DNA of 64,000 bases from an uncultured SAR116 cluster alpha proteobacterium. Lineage in GTDB: Bacteria; Pseudomonadota; Alphaproteobacteria; Puniceispirillales; Marisalimonadaceae. The notes under the pieces were generated by a model. That model did not search any database and was not told the origin of the DNA. It saw only the letters and a program-made list of their open reading frames with translations. This document shows positions 24,895 to 33,795 of the stretch, piece after piece. The position numbers and the translations under genes were made by a program. Positions within the stretch are counted from its first letter, which is position 1, and every line of letters begins with the position of its first letter. Where the stretch lies: positions 1 to 64,000 of the forward strand of contig CACBXG010000002.1 of NCBI GenBank assembly GCA_902543145.1, read 5' to 3'.

Positions 24895-25572
24895 ATGATA
24901 TTTTATATAACACTACTTCTAATATTATCAATTGCCCCAATGATATGGCTAAATTATGTATTTACTAAAAATGACAAAATTCTAATAAACATGCCTTTTA
25001 CTGGATTAGAGTTCGGCAAAATTATTCTTAAGGAACTTGGTTTAAATGATGTTAAAATTGAAAAATCTTTAAGTATTGATCATTATGATCTTAGTGAAAA
25101 AAAAGTAAAAGTTTCAGAAAATCGTCTTTCTCGGAAAAGTCTTACTGCAATATCGATTGTCTGCCACGAAATTGGTCACGCAATGCAACATCATGAAAAA
25201 TATAAACCGCTTGAACACAGGACAAGCCTTGTTAAGAATACATCATGGATCTCACAGTTAGGTAGCGGGTTATTATTAATGGGTATACCGACAATCTTTG
25301 CAACTGGTTCTTATTCATTAATAAAAGTTTGTCTAATATTAGTATTATTATCACTTATAATAGGTGTAATAGTTCATTTAATAACTTTAGAAGTTGAATT
25401 AGATGCTAGTTTTAATAGAGCTTTGCCATTAATTAAAAGTAAAGTACCAGAAGAATATCATGACGCTTGTCAATCTATTCTTAAAGCTGCAGCTTTTACT
25501 TATGTTATTGGAGTTATAAGAAACTTTGTGTCACTAAGATTTATTTGGTTATTACTTTCAAGAATTAGATAA
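24895..25572 (+). CDS. YugP-type membrane zinc metallopeptidase
   Basis: An N-terminal membrane helix is followed by the zinc motif HEIGHAMQH (about residues 90-98). Two further helices follow at about 120-165, and then EVELDASFNRAL, which supplies the downstream Glu ligand expected for this family. Length 225 fits YugP. The substrate is unknown. Confidence 0.88.
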   Translation: MIFYITLLLILSIAPMIWLNYVFTKNDKILINMPFTGLEFGKIILKELGLNDVKIEKSLSIDHYDLSEKKVKVSENRLSRKSLTAISIVCHEIGHAMQHHEKYKPLEHRTSLVKNTSWISQLGSGLLLMGIPTIFATGSYSLIKVCLILVLLSLIIGVIVHLITLEVELDASFNRALPLIKSKVPEEYHDACQSILKAAAFTYVIGVIRNFVSLRFIWLLLSRIR

Positions 25573-25574
25573 TT

Positions 25575-25769
25575 ATGACTAATAAAAAACAAAAATATAT
25601 TATTACACTTTTAGTAGATAATAGAGAATGGAACAGCCAACCTATAGAAGGAGAATTGGGTGACCTTCAGAGTATAATTGATGAAGCATTAGAACAACAC
25701 AGAATTTCTAGATTTTTTACAATTAGACCAAAGCACGTAGAATTTAAAAGAGCAACGTTGCTTAAATAA
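25575..25769 (+). CDS. 64-residue hypothetical protein
   Basis: Starts 2 bases after the metallopeptidase. The sequence is balanced and globular (YIITLLVDNREWNSQ, then GELGDLQSIIDEAL) with a predicted strand-helix-strand. No family recognised. The tight spacing suggests co-translation with the peptidase. Confidence 0.6.
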   Translation: MTNKKQKYIITLLVDNREWNSQPIEGELGDLQSIIDEALEQHRISRFFTIRPKHVEFKRATLLK

Positions 25770-25780
25770 ACATATTTGAT

Positions 25781-26323
25781 TTAATCTATAAAATTAATTT
25801 CTTTAATATAAATATCTGCAGAATGATCTCTCCCAAATGCAACAACTCCTACAGATGTAATATTTTCAGGATTAATTTGTTTAGATAAGAAAATACTAGA
25901 CCTTTTAAATTCATTAATTGGTAATTTAAATATTTTGTAATCATTAACAACTTTAAAACTAATTTGATAATATTGCCACGGTAGTAAAGTACCAGATGTT
26001 CTCAGGTGAATAAAATAATTTTGATTATTACCTTTTGCAGTTATTTTAATAAATTTTGTGCCCTTTAAACTAGATTTTTCAAGTTTTCTTCTAATTTGAA
26101 TGAAACCACCCTTGTTTTCTGTGGAAACGTTTCCAGTCAAACGTGCATACAAATTATTGTTTTCATTAAAAAACTCGACTTTACCCGTAGATATCCCACC
26201 CATAACTTGATCTGAAATAAATTGCCACTTTTTTGGATTTTCAAAATTGTCTTTAAATATCGTATTACCTACTGCTTCTTGGGTTAAAATAAAGAAAAGA
26301 AAAATAAATTTAAAAATATTCAT
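25781..26323 (-). CDS. Exported CIA30-family protein
   Basis: A signal peptide (residues 1-19) is followed by a CIA30-like jelly-roll. SDQVMGGISTGKV is the diagnostic motif, and GKGNNQNYFIHLRT- and SVGVVAFGRD-like segments follow. CIA30 is a complex I assembly factor in mitochondria; the bacterial exported forms have no settled role. It is convergent with the small gene at 25575. Confidence 0.82.
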   Translation of the reverse strand: MNIFKFIFLFFILTQEAVGNTIFKDNFENPKKWQFISDQVMGGISTGKVEFFNENNNLYARLTGNVSTENKGGFIQIRRKLEKSSLKGTKFIKITAKGNNQNYFIHLRTSGTLLPWQYYQISFKVVNDYKIFKLPINEFKRSSIFLSKQINPENITSVGVVAFGRDHSADIYIKEINFID

Positions 26324-26428
26324 ACTAAATAAGAAAATTACGTTTTATAATGATAATTATTTTAATTTTATTTGTAATAAAAGTTTATCAATTTTTTAAT
26401 TTAACAAACTTAAAAATATTGGAACAAA

Positions 26429-26614
26429 ATGAAAAAACAAATTATTGGCTGGATTATTGTTGCATCTGCATTGATATGGGGCATATTAAGATGGATAGAT
26501 TTAGTTGAACCAAATTTTGTAATAAATTTTTTTGCCATTGGTGGCTTCTGCTTTGGAGTTTACCTTACTAAAGATCCAAATGAAGAAAATGATGAATTTA
26601 AATCTAATAATTAG
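26429..26614 (+). CDS. 61-residue small membrane protein
   Basis: Two helices (about 5-22 and 30-46), then an acidic tail (DPNEENDEF). No homologue recognised. It lies 37 bases before a short coiled-coil gene. Confidence 0.5.
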   Translation: MKKQIIGWIIVASALIWGILRWIDLVEPNFVINFFAIGGFCFGVYLTKDPNEENDEFKSNN

Positions 26615-26651
26615 CATTTAAATTTTAGGTAAATTTAAATTCGAGACTGAA

Positions 26652-26819
26652 ATGACCAAAAGAGATTATCCAAAAGAAATCAGCCAAGATGAGTGGTTAA
26701 AAAGACAAAATTATTTTCTTGAAGAACAAAACAAGAGACTAAAAAATGAATTAGCTGAATCTAAGGAATATATAAATGTACTTATTAACAAGTTGAAGTT
26801 ATATCAATCAAAACAGTAA
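26652..26819 (+). CDS. 55-residue coiled-coil protein
   Basis: Reads MTKRDYPKEISQDEWLKRQ and then a charged helix with heptad-like leucines to the end (residues about 15-52). It lies 13 bases before the MAPEG gene. A short coiled-coil of unknown role. Confidence 0.5.
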   Translation: MTKRDYPKEISQDEWLKRQNYFLEEQNKRLKNELAESKEYINVLINKLKLYQSKQ

Positions 26820-26832
26820 CCTGGAGAAAAAA

Positions 26833-27213
26833 ATGACGCTAACAAGTATTCTGATACTATCTTTTTTATTAGTCCTAATCCAAATTACCATTCCTGTACT
26901 AATAAGCCTGTTAACAAATAATGTAAAATTATCTTATTTATTCTCTTCCAGAGATAATATTGCAAATACTTCAATTTATATAGATAGAGCTAATAGATCA
27001 TTAAAAAATTTATTTGAAACACTACCAATATTTATTGGATTAATTCTTTTATCAATTATTAGTGATGTAGATAATTCTTTCCTAGCAATTATCTGGTTAT
27101 TAGCAAGAATAATCTATGTTCCAGTATATATTGTTGGAATAAATTATGTAAGGACAGGCATTTGGGCAATCGCTCTTATTTGTTTAATTATGATGAGTTT
27201 GAATTTTTTATAA
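26833..27213 (+). CDS. MAPEG-family membrane protein
   Basis: 126 residues, four helices. The family signature is visible as DRANRSLKNLFETLPIFIG, with the conserved Arg, Asn and Glu, followed by AIIWLLARIIYVPVYIVG and RTGIW. Bacterial MAPEG proteins are presumed glutathione-dependent membrane enzymes. The ribosome-binding site CTGGAG lies about 8 bases upstream. Confidence 0.85.
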   Translation: MTLTSILILSFLLVLIQITIPVLISLLTNNVKLSYLFSSRDNIANTSIYIDRANRSLKNLFETLPIFIGLILLSIISDVDNSFLAIIWLLARIIYVPVYIVGINYVRTGIWAIALICLIMMSLNFL

Positions 27214-27217
27214 GAAT

Positions 27218-27514
27218 TTAAGAATTTGAATCAACTATAACCTCACCACTGTAAACAATTTCTTTGGGGGATAAAGAATTTGGTAGGGAATTATGTTTTG
27301 ATAAATAAGATCTAATTTCCTTCAAATGTTTTTCATCGTCATATTTCCAGATACTTGTCACTTGGTTTTTAAGTGAGGTATTTTGTATCATTGTAAAATT
27401 TACTTTAAGTTTATCTTTAAGCGCATCTTCATAAATCTTTTGAGAAATAGTAATAAACATTTCTGCATGTTGTTCGTTTTGGAATGTTCTAACTGTTATT
27501 CTCATTATAGACAT
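27218..27514 (-). CDS. 98-residue hypothetical protein, possibly dimeric alpha/beta barrel
   Basis: The pattern strand (IMRITVRTFQ), helix (MFITISQKIYEDALK), strand (SIWKYDDE), helix, strand resembles the antibiotic biosynthesis monooxygenase (ABM) fold. No catalytic residue can be assigned. It is convergent with the MAPEG gene. Confidence 0.55.
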   Translation of the reverse strand: MSIMRITVRTFQNEQHAEMFITISQKIYEDALKDKLKVNFTMIQNTSLKNQVTSIWKYDDEKHLKEIRSYLSKHNSLPNSLSPKEIVYSGEVIVDSNS

Positions 27515-27611
27515 AAAAATATTCTATAAACTGATTACAAGAAATTCAAATATTTTATATGATACTACTTAAGTTTGATTTTTATTTGTAATAAAAAATA
27601 TTGAGGTATAA

Positions 27612-28586
27612 ATGGCCAAAGCAATAGTCTTAAGAGAACACGGTAATTCTAATGTTTTAAAATTAGAAGACATTGAAATCAAAAAACCAAAAGAAAATGA
27701 ACTCCTCATCAGACATACAGCAATAGGAGTTCATTTTCATGATATTTATGTTAGATCAGGGCTTTACAAAACACTAGAGCTCCCTGGAATACCAGGCCTT
27801 GAAGCGGTTGGTATGATAGAAGAAACAGGAGCAGGTATAGAGGACTTTAAAAAAGGAGATAAAATAGCATACATTACAAAAGATTATGGAGCGTATTCAA
27901 GCCACAGAATTTTGGATAAAAATCTAGCTGTTAAAATTCCTAATTTTATTTCAGATGAAATGATGGCAACTAATTTCTCAAGAGCAATTACAGTACAAAT
28001 GTTAATTGAAGAGGTTACCAAATTAAATGCTTCTGATACAATTTTAATTACAGCAGCCACAGGCGGTGTTGGAAGAATTTTTTCTCAATGGGCTAAATCA
28101 AAAGGAGCTGTTGTGATTGGTACTGTTGGAAGTAAAGAGAAAATTATTACAGCAAAAACTTATGGATGTGATCATACACTTACTTATAATCAAGAAGATT
28201 TTATAGAAACAGTAATGGAACTAACAAATGGTAATGGTGTAGATAAAATTTTTGATTCAGTTGGCAAAGATACATTTGAAAATTGTTTAAAGAGTATTAA
28301 AGTATGTGGACATTTAATAAATTTTGGACAATCATCAGGACCTCTTGACCCAATTTCAATGTCTGTTTTAGCTAGTAAATCCCTTACAATTTCAAGACCA
28401 ATTTTGTTTGATTATATTTCTGATTTAGCCTTATACCAAAAAATGGCTGATTCAGTTTTCCAAGCATTCAAAAATAATAAAATAACATTACCAGAATTTC
28501 AGCCTTTCAAACTTAAAGATGCTAATTTAGCTCACAATATGTTAGAATCTAGAAGAGGTGGTGGAAGTGTGTATTTGGAGCCTTAA
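27612..28586 (+). CDS. NADPH:quinone oxidoreductase
   Basis: A zinc-free MDR enzyme of 324 residues. N-terminal HDIYVRSGLY and PGIPGLEAVGMIEE are characteristic, and the nucleotide-binding loop is TAATGGVGRI (about residues 143-152). It lacks the structural zinc cysteines of alcohol dehydrogenases. GAGGT lies 5 bases before the start. Confidence 0.88.
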   Translation: MAKAIVLREHGNSNVLKLEDIEIKKPKENELLIRHTAIGVHFHDIYVRSGLYKTLELPGIPGLEAVGMIEETGAGIEDFKKGDKIAYITKDYGAYSSHRILDKNLAVKIPNFISDEMMATNFSRAITVQMLIEEVTKLNASDTILITAATGGVGRIFSQWAKSKGAVVIGTVGSKEKIITAKTYGCDHTLTYNQEDFIETVMELTNGNGVDKIFDSVGKDTFENCLKSIKVCGHLINFGQSSGPLDPISMSVLASKSLTISRPILFDYISDLALYQKMADSVFQAFKNNKITLPEFQPFKLKDANLAHNMLESRRGGGSVYLEP

Positions 28587-28619
28587 ATAAGTTTCTGTTA
28601 ATATAGAAAATTAAATATT

Positions 28620-29507
28620 ATGAAATTAGATACTTGGAAAAATCCTGAAGCAATTGTTAGCTGTGAGTGGTTAAGTCAAAATCTTAAGAACAATAATATT
28701 AGGATATATGATTGTACAACTTATCTACATTACAGAGATAATGATCCTACTTTACCCTACATAGTAGAAAGTGGCAGAAAAAATTATGAACTTTGTAACA
28801 TTCAAAATTCTAGTTTCTTAGATCTTCATCATGATCTTTCTGATCCAAATAGTCCGTTTAGGTTTACATTACCTAAACTTGAAATACTCGCAGATAGTTT
28901 TAAAAAAAAGGGAATAGGAAGTGATTATCACGTAATACTTTATTCAAGAAATGGGACACAATGGTCGGCACGTATCTGGTGGATGTTAAGAGCAGTTGGA
29001 TTTGATAGAGCGAGCATATTAGACGGTGGATTTAATCAGTGGCAAAAAATGAACTTACCTACTTCAAGAAGTAACTTAACCTTTTCACAATCAGATTTTA
29101 ATTTTTCACCAAGAAAAAATATTTTTATAAATAAAGACGTAGTATTAGAGGCAATAAATAATCCAAAGTTTAAAATTTTAAATTCATTAACCGCCGATAT
29201 TCATAATGGAGAAAATCCAAGGTATGGCAGACCTGGTAGAATACCAACAAGTATCAATGTACCATTTCATGAATTACTTGATAGTGAAACAGGTAAATTA
29301 AAAAAATTTGATGAATTGTCAAAAATTTTTCAATTAAAAGGCATTACCAAAGATAGCTGTGTTTTAAATTACTGCGGTGGTGGTATTGCCGCATCCTTAG
29401 AAGCATTTGTCTTATATCAATTAGGTTTTGAAAATATAACAATTTATGATAATTCACTTCATGAATGGGCAGCTGTTGATCAAACCTTACCAATGGAGAA
29501 TAGTTAA
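28620..29507 (+). CDS. Thiosulfate/3-mercaptopyruvate sulfurtransferase
   Basis: Two rhodanese domains. The first is inactive and ends ILDGGFNQW. The second has the catalytic loop NYCGGGIAAS (Cys near residue 253), replacing the more common CGSGV. Length 295 is normal. It is followed 57 bases later by rsmJ on the same strand. Confidence 0.88.
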   Translation: MKLDTWKNPEAIVSCEWLSQNLKNNNIRIYDCTTYLHYRDNDPTLPYIVESGRKNYELCNIQNSSFLDLHHDLSDPNSPFRFTLPKLEILADSFKKKGIGSDYHVILYSRNGTQWSARIWWMLRAVGFDRASILDGGFNQWQKMNLPTSRSNLTFSQSDFNFSPRKNIFINKDVVLEAINNPKFKILNSLTADIHNGENPRYGRPGRIPTSINVPFHELLDSETGKLKKFDELSKIFQLKGITKDSCVLNYCGGGIAASLEAFVLYQLGFENITIYDNSLHEWAAVDQTLPMENS

Positions 29508-29564
29508 TTTTTAAACTCTTATTAATTAAAAAATATCTTTGGAATCTAGTTACAAATAAAACTT

Positions 29565-30149
29565 ATGTTAAAATGTTCTTTTATTGAAGGCCCTATATTA
29601 CATAGATTAAAATACGGCAAAGGTAGAGGCCAAAACCTTGCTAAAGCTGTTGGTATGAAATTTAATAAAAATAGAAATATAATAGATGCAACAGCTGGAC
29701 TAGGATACGATTCTTTTATTCTTGCTTCTCTTGGAGCTAAAGTCACATTAATTGAACGATCACAAAAAATGCATGAACTCCTTCAAAATGGTATTAATGA
29801 AGGTATATCATTTGGTGGTGAAATTGAGAAAATTATAAATAGAATGGAATTATTATTTGGGGATTCTAAAGATATTTTACCAAAACTTACACCAGAAGTG
29901 ATTATGATCGATACAATGTATAAAGAGAGAAAGAAAACAGCTCTTGTTAAAAATAACATGAGGTTAGTTAGAGAAATAGTAGGACCTGATACTGATTATA
30001 TTGAACTTTTAGAAGTTGCTTTAAATTGCGCAAAAAACAGGGTAGTTCTCAAACAACCGAGATATGCTGAACCAATTAAAGATATTAAAAAATGTTCCCA
30101 CCAGATTATAGGAAAAACTATACGCTATGACATATTTATGACCAATTAG
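29565..30149 (+). CDS. rsmJ: 16S rRNA m2G1516 methyltransferase, RsmJ family
   Basis: Class I SAM methyltransferase. The SAM-binding segment is IIDATAGLGYDSFILASLGA, followed by VTLIERSQKMHELL, both close to RsmJ. IMIDTMYKERKK fills the catalytic D-P-M-[YF] position. At 194 residues it lacks the N-terminal extension of the E. coli enzyme (250). Confidence 0.82.
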   Translation: MLKCSFIEGPILHRLKYGKGRGQNLAKAVGMKFNKNRNIIDATAGLGYDSFILASLGAKVTLIERSQKMHELLQNGINEGISFGGEIEKIINRMELLFGDSKDILPKLTPEVIMIDTMYKERKKTALVKNNMRLVREIVGPDTDYIELLEVALNCAKNRVVLKQPRYAEPIKDIKKCSHQIIGKTIRYDIFMTN

Positions 30150-30266
30150 CTTTTTAATAAATTATTTTGTTGGTTTATAGATATAATCTATATATTTTTG
30201 AAAAATATTAAATATTCTTATTTATAAGACGTAATAATTAAGTAATTAATTTTGGAATTATTGATA

Positions 30267-30773
30267 ATGAAATTATATTTTTTACTATTTTCGCTCATTT
30301 TTTTATCTGGTTGTTTTCATGAAACTTCTCTCATAAATAATTATGGTGAAAGAATTGTAAAAATTCCAAACCAGACAGAATCAATTGATGACGTTATTAC
30401 TGGTAAAAATATTAACAAGGCTAATGTTTCATCATCAAATAAAGACATAAATTATACTAATAAAGTTGAAAGTATTGATTTTTCTTCTAGTAAATTTCTT
30501 AAAGGCGATCCTAACTGTATAAATATTATGAGAGTTAGAGTGCTTGGTAGTTTAAGCTATGACGAATTAATGTACGAACTTAGAAAAAGAGCTGCAACGA
30601 TGGGTGGAAATGCTATTGGTATTTACGATTTAAACGAAAATAAAGAAATCATCTACGCTAATAAAGAAATTGATGTAAAAAATAGTTTAAAAGTACGTTA
30701 TGAATTCATGAAGCAGACTAATTTACTTTCAAGCGTAACTGCTGATATTTTCAGATGTAAATCAGACGCATAA
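30267..30773 (+). CDS. Hypothetical lipoprotein
   Basis: ATG 30267 gives MKLYFLLFSLIFLSGC, a clear lipobox with Cys16; the upstream TTG would spoil it. The C-terminal half (about 85-165) with RAATMGGNAIGIYD resembles the fold of small exported proteins that sense or bind at the envelope, but no named family is certain. Two cysteines (one near the middle, one near the C-terminus) could form a disulfide. Confidence 0.7.
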   Translation: MKLYFLLFSLIFLSGCFHETSLINNYGERIVKIPNQTESIDDVITGKNINKANVSSSNKDINYTNKVESIDFSSSKFLKGDPNCINIMRVRVLGSLSYDELMYELRKRAATMGGNAIGIYDLNENKEIIYANKEIDVKNSLKVRYEFMKQTNLLSSVTADIFRCKSDA

Positions 30774-30815
30774 TCAAAAAGTTTTTTTAAAAAGAAAAAA
30801 TATTATGATCATAAA

Positions 30816-31019
30816 ATGAAATTTTTCATTTTAATAAATAGTTTCTTACTTCCATTTGCGTTGGCTTATCTGATAAAAACAACTCAAATTAGCAATTTTG
30901 TTGCTTTTATTATTATAATTTTTTTCACAATTTTAATAATTAGTTATTTAAGTAAAAATAATAAATATGCACAATTTTCTCTAAAAAGTTTCTTTTTTAA
31001 AACAAAGAAAAAAAATTAA
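30816..31019 (+). CDS. 67-residue small membrane protein
   Basis: Two hydrophobic helices (about 3-20 and 27-46) and a Lys-rich tail (FFFKTKKKN). It overlaps the end of the opposite gene by 4 bases. No family recognised. Confidence 0.5.
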   Translation: MKFFILINSFLLPFALAYLIKTTQISNFVAFIIIIFFTILIISYLSKNNKYAQFSLKSFFFKTKKKN

Positions 31020-31429
31020 GTTAAAGTTAGCGTATTAACTAAATTCATTGCTATTGCAGTACAACTTACAGAGGAGCCAATCATAATTGCCCTATCACCC
31101 CACTGCATCCCAACATAAATCCAACCAATACAACTAACCACATAAGCTATCTGCCCATAAAGAGTATATGAGGCACTTATTAGGAATATACCTGCTACTG
31201 CTAAAAGCATAGCAATCCATTTGACATACCAATCGCGCGTACCCGTTGGGGTTGTGGGTTTAATTTCATCATACTCTGTCTGAAGCTCTTCTAGTTCTTG
31301 CTTAAGTCTCTTCTTCTCTTGAGACAATTCCATTGCCAGCCTTCCAGCTTTTGTCATTGAACTTCCTGAAAGAGAAGTATTAGCCTCATTAGGTTTGTCA
31401 GAAATTACAGTAATATTTTTATCTTCCAT
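31016..31429 (-). CDS. Coiled-coil plus multi-helix membrane protein
   Basis: 137 residues from ATG 31429, chosen because AAGG lies about 8 bases upstream; a GTG at 31438 is the alternative. A charged coiled-coil (about 30-55, LSQEKKRLKQELEEL) precedes three membrane helices to the C-terminus. The helical part (YVVSCIGWIYVGMQWGDRA) recalls short membrane proteins common in marine phages and their hosts, a resemblance from memory only. Function unknown. Confidence 0.6.
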   Translation of the reverse strand: MEDKNITVISDKPNEANTSLSGSSMTKAGRLAMELSQEKKRLKQELEELQTEYDEIKPTTPTGTRDWYVKWIAMLLAVAGIFLISASYTLYGQIAYVVSCIGWIYVGMQWGDRAIMIGSSVSCTAIAMNLVNTLTLT

Positions 31430-31555
31430 AGTAATCACCTTAAATAATAATGTGGAATACCTTGTAAATTATTTTAAAAGATTGTCAAAATTTAGTTCAA
31501 AAATTTTTGAATTAACATAAAATATTTTAACTATAGAAATCAGGAGGAAAATTTT

Positions 31556-32047
31556 ATGAAATGGGAAAGTGGAGCTTTACTACATATACATATAGCGCCT
31601 AAAGCTTCAGCTAATATGATCGAATTGGAAGAAGCTGAATTAGTTGAAGGTAAAGGCATTGTCAATGATCGATACTATAACCAAACAGGTACATATTCTC
31701 CAAAACCAGACATTAGGGATATAACTTTAATAGAAAATGAGGTTCTAGAAGCATTAGCAGCTAATCAACCACCACTTCAAGAAAAACCTATTATTTTGAA
31801 ACCAATAGAACATAGAAGAAACTTAACAACTTCTGGCGTTCCACTTAATTATCTAGTTGGGAAAAAGTTTAAAGTTGGTGAAGCTATTTTATTTGGTGGA
31901 AGGCTTAATTTTCCTTGTAAATACCTCGCTGACCTTCTTAAAAAACCACTTGTTTTACCATTATATAATAGATCAGGTCTCAATTGCTCGATAGTTAAGG
32001 GTGGTAAAATTAGAAAAGGTGACCAGATTATTCAAATTGAAGACTAA
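31556..32047 (+). CDS. MOSC-domain protein
   Basis: 163 residues with the MOSC core: VEGKGIVNDRYY near the start, ITLIENEV, RRNLTTSGVPLNYLVGKKF and then a Cys in NFPCKYL as the expected sulfur-carrying residue. Related to the C-terminal domain of molybdenum-cofactor sulfurases. A strong AGGAGG site precedes the start. Confidence 0.88.
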   Translation: MKWESGALLHIHIAPKASANMIELEEAELVEGKGIVNDRYYNQTGTYSPKPDIRDITLIENEVLEALAANQPPLQEKPIILKPIEHRRNLTTSGVPLNYLVGKKFKVGEAILFGGRLNFPCKYLADLLKKPLVLPLYNRSGLNCSIVKGGKIRKGDQIIQIED

Positions 32048-32048
32048 A

Positions 32049-33251
32049 TTAAATATATGCAAGCATCCAACCACAAAGCGATATAAAAAACACTGCTGCC
32101 CATTGTGGTATTTTAGTAAAAAATAAAATTATAAAAGAAATTAAAATAAGAATAAAATCGTGATAACTTTTTAGACTAGTAATGATGATAGGATCATATA
32201 ATGCTGCAATCAATAGTCCTATCACACTGGCATTAACACCTTTAAAACCATTAATGATTAAATCAAATTTTCTTAATTGATTCCATATAGACAAAGTACC
32301 AAGAAGTAAAAGAAATGAAGGTAGGAAAATAAAAAACAAACAGAATATACTTGTAAACAAAGTATTGATTTCACTTTTTAAAAAAATTCCTAAATAGGAT
32401 GAAAATGTAAATAAAGGACCCGGTATAGCCTGTGATGCGCCATAACCTGCTAAGAATAAATCATTTTCAATCATACCACTAGCAACAAATTCTTCATTTA
32501 ATAATGGTAATACAACGTGCCCTCCTCCAAAAACTAAGGAACCAACTTTAAAGAAACTATTCGCTAAATTTAAAAGATTAGAATTAAAAATTTCATTTAC
32601 AATTGGGAGAATTATTAAAAAAGCAAAAAATAAAATTATTGGGAAAATCCTCCAAAAACCTATTTCAACAGAAAACTTTTGGTTTTTTCCTTTTCTTTTT
32701 TTTTCTCTATATACAAACACCCCAATTAGACCACTTAGAATCAAACACATTAATTGATTTAATGATGATGGAAAAATTATTAAAAACAAAGCTGTGAAAA
32801 TTGTAATTAAATATCCAACGTTATCTTTTAATAAATTTTTACTCATCCCCAATATTGCTTGAAATACAATTATGACAACAATTGCTTTCAAACCTTTTAA
32901 AACACCTTGAGGAATTGAATTGTCATAATTTAAAATTGCATAACCAAATAGCATAAGAATTATTACTGAGGGCATCGTAAAACCAACCCAAGCTAAAATA
33001 GCTCCTTTTACACCTTTGAAGTAATATCCAATAGATATACCAACCTGACTAGAGGATGGACCTGGCAGAAAATTACAAAGAGAAACAAAATCAGCATAAA
33101 GTTTTTCATCTAACCATTTTTTTTGTTTTACAAAGAAGTTTCGAAAATAACCAATATGGGCAATTGGTCCTCCAAAGGAAGTAAAGCCTAATAATAGAAA
33201 GGAGAGAAAAATATCTAGATTTTCAATTTTTATTTTATTATTTTTTTTCAC
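32049..33251 (-). CDS. chrA: Chromate efflux transporter, ChrA/CHR family
   Basis: Two homologous CHR halves in 400 residues. The first has GFTSFGGPIAHIGYF and NFLPGPSSSQVG; the second has VGSLVFGGGHVVLPLL and GYGASQAIPGPLFTF. About ten to twelve membrane segments. It exports chromate, or possibly sulfate, by family knowledge. Convergent with the MOSC gene 1 base away. Confidence 0.93.
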   Translation of the reverse strand: MKKNNKIKIENLDIFLSFLLLGFTSFGGPIAHIGYFRNFFVKQKKWLDEKLYADFVSLCNFLPGPSSSQVGISIGYYFKGVKGAILAWVGFTMPSVIILMLFGYAILNYDNSIPQGVLKGLKAIVVIIVFQAILGMSKNLLKDNVGYLITIFTALFLIIFPSSLNQLMCLILSGLIGVFVYREKKRKGKNQKFSVEIGFWRIFPIILFFAFLIILPIVNEIFNSNLLNLANSFFKVGSLVFGGGHVVLPLLNEEFVASGMIENDLFLAGYGASQAIPGPLFTFSSYLGIFLKSEINTLFTSIFCLFFIFLPSFLLLLGTLSIWNQLRKFDLIINGFKGVNASVIGLLIAALYDPIIITSLKSYHDFILILISFIILFFTKIPQWAAVFFISLCGWMLAYI

Positions 33252-33325
33252 TATTAAGTAGTCTAAATTTATTTTATTCTATGATTTTATACTACTAAAT
33301 AACTAATCTTAACAGAGGATTAAAT

Positions 33326-33772
33326 ATGAAAATTAAAAATGTAGTATTTTATATAAGCTTATTAATCTCCAGTATTTTTTCTATAACGCCTTTACTTGCT
33401 AATGAAGGTGCTCATGGAGTAGTTAAAGAAAGAATGGACAAATTTAAGATAAGCAAAAAAATGATGCAAACTATTCATAAATCTATTCAAAATGAAGACT
33501 TTGAAACAATAGAAAAATCCGCAACTACTCTCTATAATTGGAGTAAAGAAATGATAAAATATTTCCCAGAAGGAAGTGATGGAGCTCCTTCTGAAGCCTC
33601 TGCAGACATTTGGTTAGATCCAGAGAGTTTTAAAAAAGCAGTTAACAATTTTGAGTTAGCATCTTTAAAATTAATTAATAATTCTAAAGAAAAAAATTTC
33701 GACAATACAGTGGATTCTTTCCGAAGCCTTGCTGGAACATGTAAAGGATGTCACCAAAAGTTTAGAAATTAA
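33326..33772 (+). CDS. Cytochrome c' (c-556 type)
   Basis: A signal peptide (about residues 1-25) is followed by a four-helix bundle, with the heme site CKGCH at 139-143 near the C-terminus, as in cytochrome c'. A Met in RMDKFK near the start could be the sixth ligand of the low-spin c-556 form. Periplasmic; may bind NO or serve in electron transfer. It has an AGAGG ribosome-binding site. Confidence 0.92.
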   Translation: MKIKNVVFYISLLISSIFSITPLLANEGAHGVVKERMDKFKISKKMMQTIHKSIQNEDFETIEKSATTLYNWSKEMIKYFPEGSDGAPSEASADIWLDPESFKKAVNNFELASLKLINNSKEKNFDNTVDSFRSLAGTCKGCHQKFRN

Positions 33773-33795
33773 ATTATTTTAAAAGGTATAGCATT

